Positions 18,482-27,733 of a stretch of DNA of 63,613 nt are shown here, one piece after another (the first letter of the stretch is position 1; each line of letters opens with the position of its first letter). The translations under genes were made by a program, and so were the position numbers. The DNA is taken from contig MKRV01000196.1 in the NCBI GenBank assembly GCA_001897995.1, forward strand, positions 1 to 63,613, read 5' to 3'. The notes beneath the pieces were generated by a model. It was not told where the DNA came from. It worked only from the letters and a program-made list of their open reading frames with translations, and made no database searches. The DNA is from Alphaproteobacteria bacterium 65-37. GTDB taxonomy: Bacteria; Pseudomonadota; Alphaproteobacteria; Reyranellales; Reyranellaceae.

Positions 18482-20699
18482 CCAGTCGTCTGTCGGCTTC
18501 GACCGCCTCAGCGAGCCAGTCAGGCGGTGGATCTGGCAGAAGGACTGGCGCGAGCTGCGCGATATTCAAGAACAGGCCATTCCGGCCATTCTCGATACCG
18601 AAGCTGACGTCATTATCTCTGCTGCCACGGCGGGCGGAAAGACCGAGGCTGCCTTTCTGCCGATCATCTCGCGTATCGCCGACGCGTCCGGTCGGGGCTT
18701 CAAGGCGATTTACGTCAGCCCGCTGAAGGCACTCATCAACGACCAATTCAGGCGTCTCGATGAGCTCTGCGAGATGGCGGAACTGCCGGTCTATCGATGG
18801 CACGGCGATGTATCGGCATCGAGTAAGGCGCGGGCACGCAAGCAGCCTGACGGCATAGTGCTCATCACTCCCGAATCGCTGGAGGCCTTGTTCGTACGCA
18901 GGGGGCTTGAGGTTTCGGCGCTCTTTTCGGCTCTTGAGTTCGTCGTGATCGACGAGCTGCATGCCTTTATCGGCCAGGAAAGGGGCAAGCAGCTGCAGTC
19001 TCTGCTTCATAGAATCGACGCTGTGACCGGCCGGGCGGTGCGTCGGGTGGGACTCTCGGCGACCCTGGGTGACATGGGCTTGGCAGCCGAATTCCTGCGT
19101 CCGGGCGGGGGCGACGAGGTCGTGATCCTGGAAAGTGCGTCAGGTGGAGCGACTGTGTATCTGCAAGTTCGCGGCTACGAGAAAAAGGCGGCGCCCTCCA
19201 GCGCCAATGGTGGCGAGGAGAAGGACGAGCACGAACTTCTCTACATGCGCCAGATCGCGGGCCATGTCTTCGAAACGCTCAGGGGCAAGAATGGCTTGGT
19301 GTTTGCCGGCTCGCGCGCCAACGTCGAGGCCTATACGGACTTGTTACGCCAGGAGTCGGAGAAGCTGGGGGTGCCCGAGGAATTCTTCGCGCATCACGCA
19401 AATCTCAGTCGGACACATCGGGAATTCGTGGAAGAGCGGCTGAAGGCGGGAAAACTGCCGACGAGCGCCGTGTGCACGTCGACACTGGAGCTCGGGATCG
19501 ATATCGGCGCTGTCGAAAACGTTGCCCAGATCGGAGCACCCTGGTCGGTCGCGTCGCTGCGCCAGCGCTTGGGCCGGTCGGGACGTCGGGGCGACAAGCC
19601 TGCGGTGATCAGGCTTTATGTCCCAGAGCGGCAGCTGTCGGATGACCTCCATCCGGCCGACAGGCTGCGCTGCCAGCTCGTCCAGTCGATTGCCATGGTG
19701 CAACTTCTAGCAAGGAGATGGTGCGAGCCGCCGCGTGTGGGCGCCCTTCATCTATCGACCTTGACACAGCAAGTCTTGGCCGTGATCGCCCAATATGGCG
19801 GCATCACCGCGGCCCGGGCCTATGAGCTTCTGGCCAAGCGTGGAGCCTTCGGAGCGGTGTCGCCCGATGTCTTTCTGGGTGTCTTGCGCGCGCTCGGTGA
19901 CAAGCAGAATCGACTGATCGAGCAAGCCCCCGACGGTACATTGTTGTTAGGCGAGGTTGGGGAGCGCATTGTCGACCACTACGACTTCTATGCAGTCTTT
20001 CAGAGCCCTGATGAATTTCGAATCGTGTGTGACGGAAGGGAACTGGGGACACTGCCGATCCTGACGGTCTTGGTGCCGGACATGACCATCATTTTCTCGG
20101 GGCGGCGCTGGCAGGTGATCGAGGTCAGGGATCGCGAGAAGGTCGTGGTAGTGAGCCCGTCGCGATCGGGTGTGCCACCGATGTTCGGGGGAGAGGGCGG
20201 CGACATGCATGACGTCGTCGCGGCCGAAATGCGAGAGATCTATCTCAGCGCCGAAGTCCCGCCCTTTCTTGACGAAACTGCTGCACGCCTTCTTGAGGAG
20301 GCCAGAGGCGAATTCGATCGACTTGGTCTGCGTGCATCGAACGTCGTCGAGATCGACGGTGACACCTTCCTATTTCCCTGGGCCGGCTCAGTGGCGCTCG
20401 GTACCCTGGCGCTGGCACTCAAGGGCAGCGGGCTCGCCATCTCGACGCGCGGGGTGATCCTCGAGGGAGATCGCACGTCGGCAGACAAGGTTGTCGCGGT
20501 ATTGCGCAGCTTTGAGGAGGCGCCGGCGCCCGACGCCGTCTATCTAGCGATGACCGTCGGCAACCTCGTTCACGAGAAGTACGACCCTTACCTGCCCCGC
20601 GAACTCCTGGCGGTGGGTTACGCCTCGGACCGGATGCGCCCCGCCGCGGTACCTGCGTTGGCGCGACGGCTCCTTGGCCAACTTGAGCCCGAATTATAG
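18450..20699 (+). CDS. sngC: Shango SngC-like superfamily 2 helicase (Lhr-type)
   Basis: A 749-residue DEAD/DEAH helicase. Motif I is AATAGGKTEA (58-67), Ia is YVSPLKALINDQF, II is VVIDELHAF (about 167) and III is GLSATLGD. The second RecA domain has VCTSTLELGIDIG and the arginine-finger motif RQRLGRSGRRGD. The C-terminal third carries a winged-helix and Lhr-like beta-barrel region (PILTVLVPDMTIIFSGRRWQVIEV). This architecture is the BrxHII/Lhr-like helicase that is the third Shango gene. GTG 18450 is chosen as start because GAGAGG lies upstream and it gives the normal N-terminus; a longer frame from 18327 only reads antisense-like sequence within sngB. The 209 bp after its stop, before the convergent AddA-like gene, hold no gene or strong terminator. 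Confidence 0.87.
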   Translation: MTINSPPSSSDQSSVGFDRLSEPVRRWIWQKDWRELRDIQEQAIPAILDTEADVIISAATAGGKTEAAFLPIISRIADASGRGFKAIYVSPLKALINDQFRRLDELCEMAELPVYRWHGDVSASSKARARKQPDGIVLITPESLEALFVRRGLEVSALFSALEFVVIDELHAFIGQERGKQLQSLLHRIDAVTGRAVRRVGLSATLGDMGLAAEFLRPGGGDEVVILESASGGATVYLQVRGYEKKAAPSSANGGEEKDEHELLYMRQIAGHVFETLRGKNGLVFAGSRANVEAYTDLLRQESEKLGVPEEFFAHHANLSRTHREFVEERLKAGKLPTSAVCTSTLELGIDIGAVENVAQIGAPWSVASLRQRLGRSGRRGDKPAVIRLYVPERQLSDDLHPADRLRCQLVQSIAMVQLLARRWCEPPRVGALHLSTLTQQVLAVIAQYGGITAARAYELLAKRGAFGAVSPDVFLGVLRALGDKQNRLIEQAPDGTLLLGEVGERIVDHYDFYAVFQSPDEFRIVCDGRELGTLPILTVLVPDMTIIFSGRRWQVIEVRDREKVVVVSPSRSGVPPMFGGEGGDMHDVVAAEMREIYLSAEVPPFLDETAARLLEEARGEFDRLGLRASNVVEIDGDTFLFPWAGSVALGTLALALKGSGLAISTRGVILEGDRTSADKVVAVLRSFEEAPAPDAVYLAMTVGNLVHEKYDPYLPRELLAVGYASDRMRPAAVPALARRLLGQLEPEL

Positions 20700-20908
20700 G
20701 CGGAAGAAGAGGATGCCCACTAACACTCAGCGAGAGAGTTGGCGCCAACAAGTTTCGGAGTAGGCGAGAACCGCTAGTTGGTTCACGGGGTTTTTCAGCA
20801 TGCTGCCGTCAATCGCAAGGCGCGGCGGTGGTGGGGCTCTCATCATGATGGAATGCCCTTCTTTGGAACAGGCAGAGTGCTTGCGTAAGCTTATCGGTTG
20901 CCTTTGCG

Positions 20909-23900
20909 TCAGGCTGCCATCATCTGCGGCGAGGGCGAGACGGTGATCACAGTGCCGGTGGTCATCAGCACGATCAGCCCCCGCTCGGCGCCCGTCATGT
21001 CAAGATAGGTCCGCACCTGGGCGCGATAGTGCTCGAGCGTCTGGGGATCGGGGTCCACATCGCTCTTCCAGTCGACGATGACGGCGGGCCGGCCCTCGGC
21101 AGTCAGGGTCAGTGCGTCCGCAATTCCAGCGGTCGCGGTCTCTTCCCCGTCTTCGGTGTGGGCGGCGTAGACGGGGAATTCGGCCAGAAGGCCCGGCCGC
21201 AGCGCAAGTATTTCCGGCAAGGCCAAGGTTCGAACAACACAATCCGCAAGCTCCTCGGCTGAAAGACCCGCTGCCGGGTTCGCGGCCGGAGACCGACCAA
21301 GCGCTCGGATGAGGTCGCCGGCGCGGTCGGTGAGGGCTTCCACAGCCGCGTTGGTTTCCCCTGCCAGCACTTCCTCCATGAGCTTGTGGAGAATCAACCC
21401 GCGCTCGCGGCCGCCCTGGACGGCCGCCGCCGTCTCCAGTTCGCGCGGTTGTTCGTCAATCGAGCCTGTCCAGATCTCAGCTTCTTCCTCCCGAAGCACC
21501 GCGCCCGAGGCGCTCTCGTCGCGACTCGGTGCGAGCCAAGTCAGGTGCACCTGCCGGGCAGCAATGGTCGCTGCTTCTGTAGCAAAGACGGCGCGTGTCT
21601 GGGCATTGCCCGCTTCGGCGCCGGCGGCTCCTTCGCCGGACGGCAGATGGGACACATCGAGGCCGGGAAGATCGGCGAGCGACAGGTCGAGTAGACCGAT
21701 CCAGGCCGATCTTGATGGTGTCGTATCGAGCCGGGGCAGTACCAGGAGTTCGCGAGCCCGCGTGGCGGCGACGTACCAGAGGCGGATGCGCTCGCGATCG
21801 AGTTCGTCCTTCTCCGCCTGGCGTGCGGCCTCATAGCCTTCGGGGGCCACTCCCAGAATTGGGCAATAGAATGTATCGGACTGGCGGTCGACGACCGCGT
21901 TGTCGGGCGAGATGACGCCGGTCATGGTGTTGACAGGAATGACGATCGGCCATTCCAGGCCCTTGGCAGCATGCATGGTAAAGAGCGCGACGGCTTCCTC
22001 CTGCGCATCGGGCCGACCCTCGACAGCGCGCGCCTCATCGGTCCAGGCCGCAGTCATCGCCTCGGCGAAGGCGCGCAGGCCTCGCACGGCATAGCCAGTC
22101 GCCAGGCTGAGGTAGAGATCGACATTGGCGAGCGCGCGCTCAGCCTGGCCGCGATGGCGATCGAGGAGCAGGGGACGAACCCGCATCACGCCGACCGCCT
22201 GCGAGAGAAGCTCGTGCGGCGTCGTGCTGTTGGCGCGCCGGTAGAGCGCCTGCACTTTCTCAAGAGTCTCACGGGCGAGCGGATGTGCGATGGCAGCAGG
22301 ATCGACGCCGAGATCGAGGCGGGGAATCCGGTCAGGGTCTTCTGGCGAACGCGGAAGCGCCCAGACGATGTCGAGCAGTTGTTCTTCCGTAAGCCCGACC
22401 AAGGGGCCGCGCAGCAGGGCGCCGAGCGCCAGCGTGTCCCGCCGGTCGGCAAGGACGCGCGTCAGCGCGATCAGATCCTGGACTTCCTGCCGGCGGAAGA
22501 GGCCTTTGCCAGCCTGGGTGGACACCGGGATGCCACGCCGTTCCAGCGCCTCCTCATAGCGCCACAGGTCGGCGCCGGTCGGAGCCAGCAAGGCTATGTC
22601 GCCCGGCTGGCACAGACGCTGGGTACCGCTGCGCCGGTCGATGAGGGGTTGACTACCGATCAGTCGCGCGCACAGCTCGGCTACCGCATCGGCCTCAGCA
22701 TCGCGCTGTTGCTCTGCGCTGGCCTTGCCATTCTCGTCGGCGACCGCGATGTCGAGCGCGGCGACGCACAGGGCCTGCTCAGGATCGTCGTGGAACGGAT
22801 CAAGGGCGGTAAAGCCAGGCTGCCCGTTAGCCGACAGCACGGCCTCGAAACGCTCGTTGACGAAGGTGAGGATCGAGGCGCAGGAGCGAAAATTGGTCGA
22901 AATCGACAGGAGGCTATCGGGATCCTGGGCTCGAAAGGCATCGCGCGCCTGCACATAGGCCCTGACGTCCGCGCCACGGAAGCGATAAATCGCCTGCTTG
23001 GGATCGCCGACCACGAAAAGCGCGCCTGGCCGAATGTGGAAGCGGGTCCAGTCGGTCTCTGCCGCCACGGGCTCGCCGCACAGTCGCCAGAAGATCTCGG
23101 TTTGCAGGGGATCTGTGTCCTGGAATTCATCGACGAGGACATGGGCGAAGCGCCGTCCCAACACGCGCCGGACATCGTCATGGTCGCGCAGCAGGTCGCG
23201 GGCAGCGAAGATCAGATCGTCGAAATCGAGTTGGGCGCTCGTGCGTTTGCGGTCGCGATAGCGCTGCAGGATCGGTCGCGCCTCGTCGATCAATACCGCC
23301 AACACATGGCCGGCGGCCGCCTGAAGAAGCGATGTCCAGGCGTCACAGCAGGCGGCATAGTGGGCTTCGGCAGCGATATTCAGCCGCTCGCCATCGGCCT
23401 TGGCGAGGCCTGCTCGCTTGGCGGCGTCGGTCCATTTCCCTTTCTTGCGATAGGACGAGAATGCCCCCGCCTTGGTGCAGAGGTCGGGATGCGGGCGCGA
23501 TACCAAAAGGTGGACCAGGCCCGAAGGCGTCGCAGGGTTGGGACCGGACGCCAACGCCGTCGCCATCTCGCCCAGCCGCTCGACAATCATGGCAGTTTCC
23601 GGCTCGGTTGCCGCCGCCGCGCGCACGAAAGCCGTGAATGCCGCCACCACCTCCTGGAAGGTCACGACATGACCGCCTAGTGGAGATACGACCGGCGCCT
23701 TGAGAGTGCGGCGGCGGCGCAGACTCTCGGCGATCTTGTGCATGAGCGCCACGGTTTCCCGGGGGCTATGCAGCACCATTTCGGCAAGGACGCCACCTTC
23801 GTCGCCGGACAGGCGTTCGCGCAGCCAGCCATCGACGATCTCGAGGAAAGTGAGGTCGGCCTGATTGCGGTCCATGACGCTGGCACCGGGATCGATATCG

Positions 23901-24307
23901 GCCTCGGCCGGATATGGTTTGATCAGGCGCTGGCAGAACCCGTGGATGGTCGAGCAGGTGATTTCGTCGAGCGTGGCGCTTGCGGCCGCCAGATTGTCGC
24001 GTTGCGCTCCTGACAAGCCGTCGGGCAGCGCGACGCGCAGCTCGTCCGCGATATGTCCGGCAGAAAGGTCGGCGACAAATTGGCGGACGCGCATGAGGAG
24101 CTCGCTTGCCGCCAGCTCGGTGAAGGTTACGGCGGCGATGGCGCGGGGTGGAGTTTCCTCGGCGAGCATCATGGCGATGCGGCCCGCCATGACGGCGGTC
24201 TTGCCCGAGCCGGCGCCGGCCTCGACCAGGATCGACCGATCATGAAGGCCGATCGCGTCGCGGCGTGCCGCGTCATCCTTCAGCGTTTTGGGCACGCTGC
24301 CCATCAT
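20909..24307 (-). CDS. AddA-like UvrD/Rep helicase with C-terminal PD-(D/E)XK nuclease
   Basis: A 1132-residue superfamily 1A helicase-nuclease. Walker A is AGAGSGKT (30-37), the Walker B/DExx box is HVLVDEFQDTDPLQ (about 400), motif III is FVVGDPKQAIYRFRGADV, motif V is MHAAKGLEWPIVI and motif VI is WYVAATRARELL. The C-terminal nuclease is intact: FPVYA, GIADAL (Asp) and VIVDWKSD (about 1078; the D and K of the active site). Size and layout match AddA of AddAB double-strand-break resection enzymes. It overlaps the 3' end of the AddB-like gene by 4 nt, so they act as a pair. It may be the housekeeping AddAB or, given its position inside a defence island, a dedicated anti-phage paralogue; I cannot separate these from sequence alone. 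Confidence 0.85.
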   Translation of the reverse strand: MMGSVPKTLKDDAARRDAIGLHDRSILVEAGAGSGKTAVMAGRIAMMLAEETPPRAIAAVTFTELAASELLMRVRQFVADLSAGHIADELRVALPDGLSGAQRDNLAAASATLDEITCSTIHGFCQRLIKPYPAEADIDPGASVMDRNQADLTFLEIVDGWLRERLSGDEGGVLAEMVLHSPRETVALMHKIAESLRRRRTLKAPVVSPLGGHVVTFQEVVAAFTAFVRAAAATEPETAMIVERLGEMATALASGPNPATPSGLVHLLVSRPHPDLCTKAGAFSSYRKKGKWTDAAKRAGLAKADGERLNIAAEAHYAACCDAWTSLLQAAAGHVLAVLIDEARPILQRYRDRKRTSAQLDFDDLIFAARDLLRDHDDVRRVLGRRFAHVLVDEFQDTDPLQTEIFWRLCGEPVAAETDWTRFHIRPGALFVVGDPKQAIYRFRGADVRAYVQARDAFRAQDPDSLLSISTNFRSCASILTFVNERFEAVLSANGQPGFTALDPFHDDPEQALCVAALDIAVADENGKASAEQQRDAEADAVAELCARLIGSQPLIDRRSGTQRLCQPGDIALLAPTGADLWRYEEALERRGIPVSTQAGKGLFRRQEVQDLIALTRVLADRRDTLALGALLRGPLVGLTEEQLLDIVWALPRSPEDPDRIPRLDLGVDPAAIAHPLARETLEKVQALYRRANSTTPHELLSQAVGVMRVRPLLLDRHRGQAERALANVDLYLSLATGYAVRGLRAFAEAMTAAWTDEARAVEGRPDAQEEAVALFTMHAAKGLEWPIVIPVNTMTGVISPDNAVVDRQSDTFYCPILGVAPEGYEAARQAEKDELDRERIRLWYVAATRARELLVLPRLDTTPSRSAWIGLLDLSLADLPGLDVSHLPSGEGAAGAEAGNAQTRAVFATEAATIAARQVHLTWLAPSRDESASGAVLREEEAEIWTGSIDEQPRELETAAAVQGGRERGLILHKLMEEVLAGETNAAVEALTDRAGDLIRALGRSPAANPAAGLSAEELADCVVRTLALPEILALRPGLLAEFPVYAAHTEDGEETATAGIADALTLTAEGRPAVIVDWKSDVDPDPQTLEHYRAQVRTYLDMTGAERGLIVLMTTGTVITVSPSPQMMAA

Positions 24308-26958
24308 TCTGCCTCCCAGATCTGCGCGACGTCGCCGAGCCGCTCGGTGGCCGCCGGCAGCTTGCGCCTGCAGTAGGTGGCGCCCGCGTTCGCAGGCAGG
24401 GCGAAGGCGAGATCGTCATAATCGCCGCCGGTGTCGGGACCCGGCAGCGCCGCGCCCCCAGCGAGACTGATCCTCGCCGCGCGGAGAAAAGTGGAGATTT
24501 CCGCGAGCACCGCCTCGGGGTCTTCCAGCTGGAGGTCGATCTGCTCGCGCGGGAACAGCAGCGAGGCGCTGATCGCGACGTCATCGCCCAGCAGGGCCTT
24601 CACGGCAAAGGCATAGAGGCAACGCTGAAGTTCCCGTCCGCCGTTCAGCCGGATGGCGGTGCGGGGTGGCCGGCCCGTCTTGTAGTCCCGGACGAGTGCG
24701 CGCTTGCCGTCGCCCGAGATATCGAGGCGATCGATGTACCCGGCGATGCTGAACCCCGTTTCGGGAATCGTGACCGGCGCGCTGGGATCCCAAGGCATCC
24801 CGCCGTCTGACTTAGGCTCCGAGCCGCCGAACGGCACCTCGCCATAGGAGCGTGCGCCAGGCAGAAGATCATCGCCATGAGCAAGAGCCCGGTCCACCAT
24901 CAACCGGGCATCATCCAGGGTACGCCGCCAGATAACGGCCGGAGGAACCGCGCGGCTGCTCTCCCAGTCAGCGGCAACAAGCCCTGCCGCCCGATCCACT
25001 GCGGTGGTGATCGCTTCGGAATCGGCGGACGCCAGTCCTCCCGCACTCTCAAGGTCACGCAGGGCGCGGTCGAGAACCATGTGGACGAGATCGCCGACGC
25101 CGAGCGGATCGAGAACCAGCGGCTCGGCGTTGCTTTCCGGCACGCGCCAACCGAACGCATAGATCCAGACGAAGCTCAACGGATTGCGCAGCAGGCGCCG
25201 GAGCGAGCTTGCCGACTGCGTGCGGGTAAGGATCGCGAGGATGAGCGGATGATCTGCTCGAATGAGACCATCATGTGCGGTGATTTCGGTGCGCCGCCAG
25301 TCGCGCCAGCAGCCTTGTGTGCTGACCGCCTGTGGATCGGCGCTGAATTCCTGCGGCCTGGCCATGAGCCGATCGGTTTCGCTGAAGGCATGTGTGGGCA
25401 CGGCGTTGCGACGGAGATAGATCTCCTCGCGAGACTCGGCGAGGAGGGGGCTGCGTCCCAGAAGGCGGCCGTCGCTGTCGCGCCGGGCGCGCGAGAGAAC
25501 GACTTCGTCGGACGTAGTGGCCAGGATCGTCTGGAAATCGCGCCGATCGGCGAGAGCCACCGGAAGCGGATCGAGTTCGGCGGTCGGGATGACATGGTCT
25601 GGAATCAGCCGATCTTCGGCGATTCCGCGCGGCCACCGCGAGGAGTTGAGGCCCAGCAGCCGAACGAAGCGGCGCGGCGAGGCCGCGAGCGCGCTGGCTG
25701 GCATCCAGGCCACAGCCACGCAAGCTTCCAGTCCGTCATCCTGCTTAAGGGTTTCGAGCGTGGCGTCGATCGAGGCGGCGGGTCCGGCGAGCAGTGCCTT
25801 GCGCCAGATCGCAAGCGCTCGACCCTTGAGGAAAGCATCACCGATCTCTGGCGCGGCGCCCGGTCCTTTTGCGAGCAACTCAGCCGCGGCGCGCAGCGCC
25901 GGAGAGTGATCCGCACCGTCGGGCCAGTCCTCGGGCTTCAAGTGCGCCAGCAGGCGGCTCCAGGCATTGGGCGTCGACAAGGGCGCATCGGTCGGAAGGA
26001 CGCGCAGCCACCCTTCGGGCAGCGCCTCGAACGGCTTCGAATCCCGGCATAGGCCGGCAAGGCGCCGGACGCGGGACTGCGACAGGCCGCGAACGACGAT
26101 ATCGGCCAATGCGGCAGCCGCCTGTCCCTCGCGGGTGGCGACCGCTTTAACGCCATGAACGAAGTGCAGGTCGATGTTGGCATCTGCGCGCAGAGCCAGG
26201 AAGTGGTCGTCATAGTCGGCCGGTGAAGCGGTGGCGATTGCAATGTCGGAAGGCATCGCCTGACCTGAGGCCAGAAGCGACCGCACCCAGCGCATGGCCT
26301 CGATGGCCTCGTGATAAGCCGTCGCCGAACTGACGGCACTGGTTTGCGGGGAAGCCGACGGTGCGCGCGACACGCTAACGCCGGTCCCTTCCAGCCAGGC
26401 CGGCAGCGCCCTTGGGCCGGCTGTCCACTGTACGGGGATGTGCGCGGTGAGTGCGGTCAACAGCGGCCGCCAGCAAGGCGAGAGTTCGGTAAGGCCGGCG
26501 ATCTCCATGGGGCCGAGGACGGCGGGCGCATGGGCGATGCGGCTGACGGCACCGACAACAATGTCGACGGGGCGCATCATGCCGGCCGGAAGCCGTGCCA
26601 GCACCCCCATCTCTAGCTGGGCGATGGCGTCAAGTCGGGGATGGTCGGCCGCGCGCGCCGAGAGGTCAATGTTGGCGCGCCAGGCCTTATGCAGGGTGTC
26701 GGCGGCGGCGTCGATCATGCCCGGAAGTGCCTTGATGCTCTCAAGCTCGCCCATCGGTGTCGCCGGCAGGGCGGCTTGAATTGCAGCGCGCAGGCTTTCA
26801 TCGTCGATCGGCCTAGCGAACCCCCCGGCGAGGCGCGCCGCCGCCTGTTCGAACGACATTACCTGCAGGCCGTGACGGCCGTCGCGGGCGGAAGCCAGGC
26901 GGCGGTGGCGCATGGCGAGGCGGCCATGAACGACGAGGGTGGACCGACGCGCGAACAC
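24304..26958 (-). CDS. AddB-like PD-(D/E)XK exonuclease
   Basis: An 884-residue partner of the downstream AddA-like helicase. The N-terminal two thirds resemble the inactivated helicase fold of AddB-type proteins (VRLLGLNSSRWPRGIAEDRLIP is typical). The C-terminal nuclease is intact: HMVLDRAL, GYIDRLDISGDG (Asp) and VRDYKTGRPP (D..K). It is shorter than standard AddB (over 1000 residues). The AddB four-cysteine iron-sulphur site is not preserved: the usual YxxCPFRF is LRNPLSFVWIYAF here, and only one late Cys (TYCRRKL) remains. So the family is clear but it is a divergent branch. The start ATG 26956-26958 lies 20 nt after the small basic gene; the start could be slightly further in. Confidence 0.78.
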   Translation of the reverse strand: MFARRSTLVVHGRLAMRHRRLASARDGRHGLQVMSFEQAAARLAGGFARPIDDESLRAAIQAALPATPMGELESIKALPGMIDAAADTLHKAWRANIDLSARAADHPRLDAIAQLEMGVLARLPAGMMRPVDIVVGAVSRIAHAPAVLGPMEIAGLTELSPCWRPLLTALTAHIPVQWTAGPRALPAWLEGTGVSVSRAPSASPQTSAVSSATAYHEAIEAMRWVRSLLASGQAMPSDIAIATASPADYDDHFLALRADANIDLHFVHGVKAVATREGQAAAALADIVVRGLSQSRVRRLAGLCRDSKPFEALPEGWLRVLPTDAPLSTPNAWSRLLAHLKPEDWPDGADHSPALRAAAELLAKGPGAAPEIGDAFLKGRALAIWRKALLAGPAASIDATLETLKQDDGLEACVAVAWMPASALAASPRRFVRLLGLNSSRWPRGIAEDRLIPDHVIPTAELDPLPVALADRRDFQTILATTSDEVVLSRARRDSDGRLLGRSPLLAESREEIYLRRNAVPTHAFSETDRLMARPQEFSADPQAVSTQGCWRDWRRTEITAHDGLIRADHPLILAILTRTQSASSLRRLLRNPLSFVWIYAFGWRVPESNAEPLVLDPLGVGDLVHMVLDRALRDLESAGGLASADSEAITTAVDRAAGLVAADWESSRAVPPAVIWRRTLDDARLMVDRALAHGDDLLPGARSYGEVPFGGSEPKSDGGMPWDPSAPVTIPETGFSIAGYIDRLDISGDGKRALVRDYKTGRPPRTAIRLNGGRELQRCLYAFAVKALLGDDVAISASLLFPREQIDLQLEDPEAVLAEISTFLRAARISLAGGAALPGPDTGGDYDDLAFALPANAGATYCRRKLPAATERLGDVAQIWEAE

Positions 26959-26978
26959 GACCGTTCTCCTCCCGGGCG

Positions 26979-27122
26979 CTACTTCTTGCCCGGACGCTGG
27001 GTCAGGGCCGATGCGGCTGCCGTCTTGGCAGCCTTGCTGCTTCCAGGATTGCGCAGCACCTTGCTAGCGGCGCTCGCGGCCGCCTTGCCAGTGACTTCAC
27101 CCTTCGAACCACGTTTGGCCAT
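26979..27122 (-). CDS. Small basic Lys/Ala-rich protein
   Basis: A 47-residue protein beginning MAKRGSKGEVTGKAAASAASKVLRN and ending LTQRPGKK. It is nearly all Ala, Ser, Lys, Gly and Arg, like a short histone-H1-like or nucleic-acid-binding tail. Similar tiny proteins occur in many bacteria as conserved hypotheticals. A strong ribosome-binding site (CAGGGAGAAG on the minus strand, about 27126-27135) sets the start; upstream codons in the same frame are not coding-like. It lies 80 bp after the ubiquitin-like operon and 20 bp before the AddB-like gene, so it is probably co-transcribed with the helicase-nuclease pair. I cannot assign a function. Confidence 0.65.
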   Translation of the reverse strand: MAKRGSKGEVTGKAAASAASKVLRNPGSSKAAKTAAASALTQRPGKK

Positions 27123-27202
27123 CGACTTCTCCCTGAGTTTCTCGCCGATCGACACCGGTGCGAGACGCAAATAATAGATGCGTAGATTACCCTTGTATCT
27201 GT

Positions 27203-27733
27203 TCAATCATTGACTACCCGACGATATGCACCTCGGAGGGAGGCCGTCCCCTCGCACGCCTCTCCTCGGGCAGCCAGCCGGCGCAGTGCCTTCGCAGCAT
27301 CCCAAACGAGGAGGTTCAATCGCAGAGCGACGGTCGCCGTATCCATGTGCTGATGAACGGGCAGCGCTTCCAGAACCAGCGGCTCAATGCCGTGATCGTA
27401 GTCTGGTTCTCTGTTCCCATCCTCAAACCGATCGCACCACAGAATGACGTCTTTCCAGACAATGAAATGACTCTCACAGCCGCCGTCGCGCCAGACCGAC
27501 GGGTATAGAGTAGTCGTGCCGTGTCGTAGGTCGAGCCGCCAAGCCTTGCCTGCCCTAGGGTCTAGATTGACCACCAACGTTTGACCGCAGCCGTCTGGGC
27601 ATCGCATGACAAGGGATCGCCGCACACCTCGCTCGACGATTGCCGCGTCGCCCACGGATCTGAGCATTGCCTCGGCCTGGTCGCGATATTCGGCAGTACC
27701 AAGGAGATGGATCTTGCGGGCAGGAATTGTCAT
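27203..27733 (-). CDS. DUF6527 family protein (zinc-ribbon-like), last gene of the ubiquitin-like operon
   Basis: A 176-residue protein. Cysteines and a histidine at C45, C49 (MRCPDGCG), C86, H89 (GGCESHF) and C100 form a probable zinc site, the signature of DUF6527. This family is found in bacterial ubiquitin-like conjugation operons next to ThiF/E1 and E2 genes. The C-terminal 50 residues, arginine-rich, look variable. Its ATG overlaps the stop of the kinase-like gene by 4 nt, so it is translationally coupled to the conjugation genes. The biochemical role is unknown; a substrate-recognition or ligase-like adaptor is only a guess. Confidence 0.75.
   Translation of the reverse strand: MTIPARKIHLLGTAEYRDQAEAMLRSVGDAAIVERGVRRSLVMRCPDGCGQTLVVNLDPRAGKAWRLDLRHGTTTLYPSVWRDGGCESHFIVWKDVILWCDRFEDGNREPDYDHGIEPLVLEALPVHQHMDTATVALRLNLLVWDAAKALRRLAARGEACEGTASLRGAYRRVVND

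Noticed and set aside
21971..23680. A 569-codon plus-strand ORF within the AddA-like gene
   Set aside because: Antisense shadow; the minus strand has complete helicase motifs across the same stretch.
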